Of a DNA stretch of 52,075 bases, positions 47,463 through 52,075 are shown one piece after another; position 1 is the stretch's first letter; every line of letters begins with the position of its first letter. Below the pieces are notes generated by a model. The model did not search any database. It saw only the letters and a program-made list of their open reading frames with translations, and had not been told where the DNA came from. This DNA is from Protostelium mycophagum (taxonomy: Eukaryota > Evosea > Variosea > Protosteliida > Protosteliaceae): NCBI GenBank assembly GCA_002081555.1, contig MZNV01001923.1:1-52075 (forward strand). Direction: 5' to 3'. The translations under genes and the position numbers were made by a program.

Positions 47463-48273
47463 CTAATCTTTGGGCAAAACCTTCTTCTCTATCTGCAAAA
47501 ACAATGCTGTGGCCTCAGAATATACAATACTGTCATCATTTCCATCCACGATTTGTGCTTTGCTATAAATCTACAGCTGTTCAGCTCTTCTGAGGAGTTA
47601 TATCTGGACAGGCACGAAGAATGAACAATCACCTTTCTTCCCTCCCTGTTGGTGATCTCAGCCTTCAGCTTTTGTGTTCTGAAGTTGGGTCAACAAGATC
47701 GTTAGAGCTTTTAGATGGCTGCTGCTGATGTCAACTCACGTGTTGAGTGGGATGAATTTGCGATAATTGACATTGAGATTTAATGTGACCGCGATCTCTG
47801 GGCTGATGACTTTGAAGATGAGATTACCAAACAAAGCATCCAGAACTGTGGCAATGCAACCGCCCTGACACAAGTTTAGAAGATGATTTAGGTCTGTGCA
47901 CACACGTGGACACCTCCAGGTGGACCCTCCACTTGATCGCTGAACATACAGAAGCCAGTGATTGTTTGATCAATCTGTTGGCTTATCATCAATTGTCTCG
48001 TGCAAACTGCCCTCACCTCATTATAACGATATAGATTAAATAATCTTTTATCTGCTGAAAGGTATGGAGTCCCCTTGACTATAAATGATCAAAAGAAGTT
48101 TCATTTTGTCACTCACAATCCAATCTCAGCCTGAACTCACTCAATCCCCGTAATCATATTTGACCTCACCTCCCCACTGTTTTGACATGGTCTTGCTCTG
48201 TCATAAGACTTCTGACCCACTCATGTTCCTCGATGTTCTTTTCGATCAGCTCCTCCCTCGACAAGTTCATCAT
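47463..48273 (-). CDS. PaaI/THEM4-like acyl-CoA thioesterase (hotdog fold)
   Basis: Hydrolyses acyl-CoA thioesters. Start MMNLSREELIEKNIEEHEWV at 48271-48273. Further exons: DQTITGFCMFSDQVEGPPG joined across an intron to GGCIATVLDALFGNLIFKVI, the hotdog catalytic helix (in THEM4 relatives a G-x-H-G-G-A block; here GPPG|GGCIAT without the His), then AVTLNLNVNYRKFIPLNT, LKAEITNREGRKV and AQIVDGNDDSIVYSEATALF, ending LPKD with TAG at 47463-47465. This follows the THEM4/THEM5 pattern closely, with a stem that lacks an obvious targeting peptide. The second exon is not fully resolved. It is divergent from the GST gene. Confidence 0.75.
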
Positions 48274-48365
48274 GTTGTCAGAAATGAGCGTACGTAAGTC
48301 AAATTACGTTGTAGAGACATAACACCGACAGCCGTGTCTTCGTCAATTTCACAGACAGATCGAAG
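48274..48365. promoter_or_regulatory. 92-bp divergent promoter, thioesterase / GST
   Basis: This is the whole space between the two start codons. It contains one CGTTGTAGAG copy near 48,307. Confidence 0.45.
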
Positions 48366-49845
48366 ATGAGTGACAACAACCAGAAGAAAGTGAATTTGAG
48401 CTGGGAGGCAAATATGAAAGGGTCAAAGTTCAACAGACTACCCAGGACATTTTTGGCCTCCATAGGAGAGGGATCTTTCCCAGCCGAAAATGGAAGATAC
48501 CACCTCTACGTATCACATGCCTGTCCTTGTGAGTCCTCATTATCGTCGTTTGTATTATGATTTGTTCTGACTTGGAGTAGGGGCACACCGCACCATGATC
48601 GTGAGAGAGCTTTTCGGTCTCGATTTGACCTTCGACGTGGTGGATTGTCTCTTAACCAAAACCGAGGGCTGGACACTTCAGAAGAAGGATGAAGGAGCTA
48701 CTGGCGACTCCCAGAATGGCTTTGCTGCTCTCAGGCAGGTATGTATGATTTACGCTTCATGATTTCTGATTCATATGAGGTGTACGAGCAGAGCGAGCCT
48801 GATTACAACAACACGGTCACTGTACCTGTTCTTTACGACAAGAAACAGAAGAAGATCGTCAACAATGAGTCCTCTTTGGTATGTACATCTCGCTTGTGAC
48901 TTGGTGAACTCTTGGATTAATACAGATCAGATCATTAGACAATTCAATGAGCAGATGAGATCACTCCACACAAAGAACAAGCACATCGATCTCTACCCTG
49001 AAAATTTACGCGCCAAGATCGATGAGTTGAATGACTGGATCTACAATGACATCAACAACGGCGTCTACAAATCAGGTCCTCTCATACAATTTCCCGCAAA
49101 ATTTCGCTGAAATTTCGCAGGGTTCGCACAATCTCAAGAAGCCTACAGCGAGGCCGTCCAGAAGCTTTTCCTCGCGCTGGAGAAGGTAAATACACTCGTG
49201 TGTCCATAATAAATTCACAAAATATCAGGTGGAGGAGATTCTATCCCACAATCGTTACCTTTGTGGTGAACAATTCACCGAAGCGGATGTTCGCTTGTTC
49301 ACCACATTGATCCGCTTCGATGTGGTGTATGTCTGTCATTTCAAATGTAATGTGAAGAGGGTAGTGGATCTGCCGAATATCTGGGGATATGTTAAAGAGC
49401 TCTACTCTATTCCAGCTTTCAAGAAGACGACCAACTTTGATCACATCAAGGTATGTGTTATGGATGAGTTTTTTCTGCCGCGCAGCGGTGTGTGAATATG
49501 TAAATATTTGGTTGACGTTTTATGCAATGTATAACAAGCATCTACAATCCTGTAAAACAATTTTAGTTCTATTAAAAAAACGAAATTATGTTCAGCTTTG
49601 CTGCAAACTACAACCAGACATACTCTCTGGTACATTAATCCGGATTATTTTTGTCGGCCAGTTTGGAGAGGCTGTGGTACAAATGTACACTTGAAGACTT
49701 GAAGACCACTGAGATATATCAGAAACATTATTACACCTCCCACTCCCACATCAACCCCTTTGGAATCATCCCCGATGGACCTCATGTCAATTTCGAGGAG
49801 AAGCACGATAGAGAGAGACTGAAGGGAACCACCAAATTTGAATAA
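48366..49845 (+). CDS. xi-class glutathione S-transferase / glutathionyl-hydroquinone reductase
   Basis: Reduces glutathionyl-hydroquinones; cytosolic detoxification. Starts MSDNNQKKVNLSWEANMKGS. The catalytic motif CPW-AH is split by an intron (HLYVSHACPW|AHRTMIVREL); the Cys is present. Further blocks: TVTVPVLYDKKQKKIVNNES (glutathione-binding NNESS), IIRQFNEQMRSL, EEILSHNRYLCGEQFTEADV, RFDVVYVCHFKCNVKRVVDL, and the xi-class C-terminal signature YYTSHSHINPFGIIPDGP, ending GTTKFE at 49845. About 330 residues, normal for the family. The last intron (49451-49663) is much longer than the others and carries CAGCTTTGCTG and CCGCGCAGCGG dyads. Confidence 0.92.
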
Positions 49846-50790
49846 AGAAGAGAAGTGTGCCATCATTTTCAATCATCATAATGGAAGATGAAAGATGATC
49901 GTGAAAAGTGATGTGTTTATCTATTCATTGTGATTCTTTGTTGTACTGCTTGACTCATAAGTCCTCTGCCCATACGGATAAGCCTATGAGAGACTGTTGT
50001 TCAGTGCTCGACCTGTTTGTTTTCCCTGTTTCCAGTCTATCCAGGCTTGGTCTGTTTTCTTTTTTGCTGCTGTGTTGAATACAGAGGATTCTGTTGTAAG
50101 GACCTGCACAGCTCTCTATTTTGTGCATATCTCTGTTATAAATTGCAGTTTGTGGAATGTTTTGTAGACATCCTATATGCATTAGTTTTTGTTTTATATG
50201 AATTTAATTATACATAACTGAGATAATGCAAATGACTCCCACTGACTCTAAACTGTCTCTTGCAGGTCCTTATAACACTGACTGTTTTATTTCAATTCAT
50301 TTTTCCCACCAAAATGACACAAACTAAAAACATGAGCAATAAAATTCTTTAAAAGTAATTTAATGTGCATCTACAACTTGTGAAATACGATATCATACAA
50401 GACACCTATTTATCCCATAATTATATAATACATATATGACTTTTATTAAAAGGCAATAAAACAGTCCTGGATTGTTTATACGCCAAGAGAAGCAAGCTCC
50501 TTGACGTGGTCTACTGCACAGTGTCCAGGTTGGTCTCTGAAGCATTATAAATCACCTGCAGTCATTTTTAGAAGACAAACAAGTCATGTGACACACAATG
50601 GAAAGCTCATGCGGTTACAAACCGTGAAAGTATGCGTTAATAAAGGCGACATGTGGTCCTGCCATATAAGCGCTTTTGCAGAAACAAAAAAACGGTTTGT
50701 GCCAGAGTGAACAGGTTGAAATTTGAAATTTCATTTTGGCGCCAAAAATAAACAAAATAAAAGATCGAGATGTCATATCATGATATCGTA
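49846..50790. other. intergenic region, no gene seen
   Basis: AT-rich, with Phe/Tyr/Cys-rich open frames of low quality. AATAAA-like signals lie close to 49,842 (GST end) and 50,338. One motif copy (GGTTACAAACCGTGAA) lies near 50,618, and isolated ATCTACAAC / TTGTAGATG copies at 50,369 and 50,799. Confidence 0.5.
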
Positions 50791-50799
50791 TTTCACGAA

Positions 50800-51120
50800 T
50801 TGTAGATGTAGATGTAATATCGTTTTCAGTATAAACTCGTCACTCACCTCCTCTGAGACTGTTGTCTGTGTTGGTCTAAAAATAGATTGCAAGTGAAAAC
50901 TGTCAAAGACAAGATTAGGGTGGTTGTTTGGAATGTCTAAAAACATTTCTGCTTTACCTTCCAAAAGTCCTCTGAAGTGGTGACTTCTATAAGCACCCAA
51001 AGATATCGTTTGGAACCATCCTGAAAGCAAATTCGAGACTTTTGCTATGACCAAATCATTAATGATATGATTTCTGCGCTTGAGAAGATGAGTAACATAC
51101 TGGCCCTTCTCTTGTCGTGT
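50800..51120 (-). CDS. partial or unassigned coding exons
   Basis: A minus-strand exon beginning after TTTCAG near 51,020 reads DGSKRYLWVLIEVTTSEDFW and is followed by a GTAAAG donor. A second exon may start at TNTDNSLRG and end at the GTGAGTGAC near 50,850. The composition looks coding, but neither start nor stop could be fixed and no family is recognised. Confidence 0.25.
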
Positions 51121-51199
51121 TGTGTCTATGACAACATCACTCTATTAATGCATCTAAAGAGATGATCTTCAACAGGATGTTTCAAAATAATAAACCGTG

Positions 51200-51540
51200 T
51201 TGTCTATCGTCGCTGAAGAGTTTTTTCGAATTCAAAGAGCATGAGAGCTTCCATCTTCGACGCTGCGTCCAGTACGAGATCAGCTCTGGAGATCTCGGCA
51301 TAGAGAGCGTGGATGTAGCAAGAATTCTCACTCTCTCACCTTGCTCATTTCCAACAACAAAGAAAACATCACATCCAAAAGAAGAACATTTGTGTCCTGT
51401 TGGATGATTCCCGAGATATGTGATGCTGGTTCTTCGATTTACGTGATTGTTTTCGGGTGGCAACGTTGCTGCAAGCATTATTACATCATAAGAGAACAGA
51501 AGTTTGAGATGTGTGTTCTGATGATCTGAACACAAAAAGA
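51200..51540 (-). CDS. hypothetical helical protein, fragmentary
   Basis: On the minus strand, SHISGIIQQDTNVLLLDVMF and SLLLEMSK end at a GTGAGA donor (about 51,346). After the GCCGAG acceptor, ISRADLVLDAASKMEALML continues FEFEKTLQRR and a TAG near 51,203. The result is strongly helical, Leu/Met/Glu-rich. The upstream start is not found (an in-frame stop lies before EEPASH). No family assigned. Confidence 0.3.
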
Positions 51541-51731
51541 ATCATTCGACGCCTGATCGAAATCATAGAACCTGTCAACTTGTCACAAGATCCTGTGCTT
51601 GGTAGCTAAGTTCTTCTTTTCGTTAAGACGTGTCATCTGACCTCACTTGATCATATTGTGGTGTGGCTGTTAAATGCATCGTGTTGCCCGTATTCAAAGA
51701 CATACTCATCCTTGTCTGTTCATCTTTTAGA

Positions 51732-51995
51732 AAGGTGCACTGAAAAATTTAACAGATGAAAAGAACCTGGAAGTCATTCTCCTGCAATCGCTTCTTAAAA
51801 AGGCTGAAGCGAATGTTGAACAGTTCTGCAAACGCAAGATTTTTTTAGATACAAATCCGCCAGGTGTTGCTAAAAAAATGCGCTTCCAGGATCTTAACCA
51901 TATCTATATATTACCCGACGGACACGGATTGCGCTTCTTACCGCAGATAATATCGGAGATCTGCCGCTGTTGACGACGCAACGACCATTTTTCGG
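51732..51995 (+). CDS. partial ORF with atypical codon use
   Basis: An open stretch of about 80 codons follows CTTTTAG, a possible splice acceptor. It reads KGALKNLTDEKNLEVILLQS, LLKKAEANVEQFCKRK, NPPGVAKKMRFQDLNHIYIL and HGLRFLPQIISEICRC, then TGA (about 51,972-51,974). All four Arg codons are CGC, whereas neighbouring genes use mainly AGA. The upstream exons or start are not identified. It may be the last exon of a gene or a fragment of foreign or mobile origin. Confidence 0.35.
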
Positions 51996-52075
51996 CTGAC
52001 AAGAGCAGACATGCAACGGTCTCTTCTCTTTATTGTAAGATTAAGCTCTCTTCAGCTCCCTCTAAAAGCTACAGG

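Noticed and set aside
1-52075. tRNA genes, rRNA, CRISPR arrays, transposase or reverse-transcriptase genes
   Set aside because: Both strands were scanned for T-loop motifs, regularly spaced repeats and transposase/RT motifs; nothing convincing was seen.

Overview
The window is nuclear DNA from a eukaryote with very compact, intron-dense genes. Most introns are 40-70 nt with GT..AG borders, the standard genetic code fits throughout, and intergenic gaps are often under 150 bp. The gene content (RhoGEF, ankyrin and F-box/WD40 scaffold, LRR receptor tyrosine kinase, SH2 protein, CLU protein, papain-type protease, GT8 glycosyltransferase) and the splicing style fit a free-living amoebozoan of the protosteloid or Acanthamoeba grade. 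The taxon is an inference, not something the sequence proves.

Layout: 1-1240, little content apart from a weak minus-strand ORF. 1241-9984 (+), one giant scaffold gene: acidic N-terminus, coiled coil, ankyrin repeats, IQ-like motif, DH-PH, FYVE-like finger, F-box, seven WD40 blades. 10151-11644 (+), PH domain joined to a TNFAIP8-like helical domain. 11728-13368 (-), phosphoserine phosphatase SerB, divergent from NEP1/EMG1 (13463-14757 +). 14837-15292 (-), small membrane protein. 15293-16261, AT-rich spacer with a 105-bp tandem duplication. 16262-20643 (-), ankyrin-SH2 protein, divergent from an RBJ-type GTPase (20731-21832 +). 22222-22578 (-), TMEM258/OST5, divergent from MAP65/Ase1/PRC1 (23346-25518 +). 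25550-26210 (-), weakly supported gene. 26306-28218 (+), GT8 glycosyltransferase. 28459-29632 (+), EGF-like multi-pass membrane protein. 29629-30136 (-), small hypothetical. 30279-37042 (+), LRR receptor tyrosine kinase. 37410-40420 (+), secreted mucin-like protein carrying a Hedgehog/intein (Hint)-like domain. 40465-40800 (-), hypothetical. 40976-45136 (+), CLU-family protein. 45953-47265 (+), papain-like cysteine protease. 47463-48273 (-), PaaI/THEM4-like thioesterase, divergent from a xi-class GST (48366-49845 +). 49846-52075, mostly non-coding with two or three partial or unassigned coding stretches.

There is no operon-like pathway, but the window is rich in signalling. A tyrosine-kinase receptor and an SH2 reader lie within 20 kb of each other, next to GTPase regulators. 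The rest is housekeeping: serine synthesis, ribosome biogenesis, N-glycosylation, spindle bundling, mitochondria, proteolysis and detoxification.

The most unusual non-coding signal is in the introns. A GTTGTAGATG-type motif occurs about 60 times in both orientations. A GCARAGCYGC dyad is concentrated in the few long introns. GAAATTTC palindromes recur about 11 nt apart, and two perfect 26-bp palindromes are present. Exon joins were worked out by eye, so gene ends are firmer than every internal splice site.
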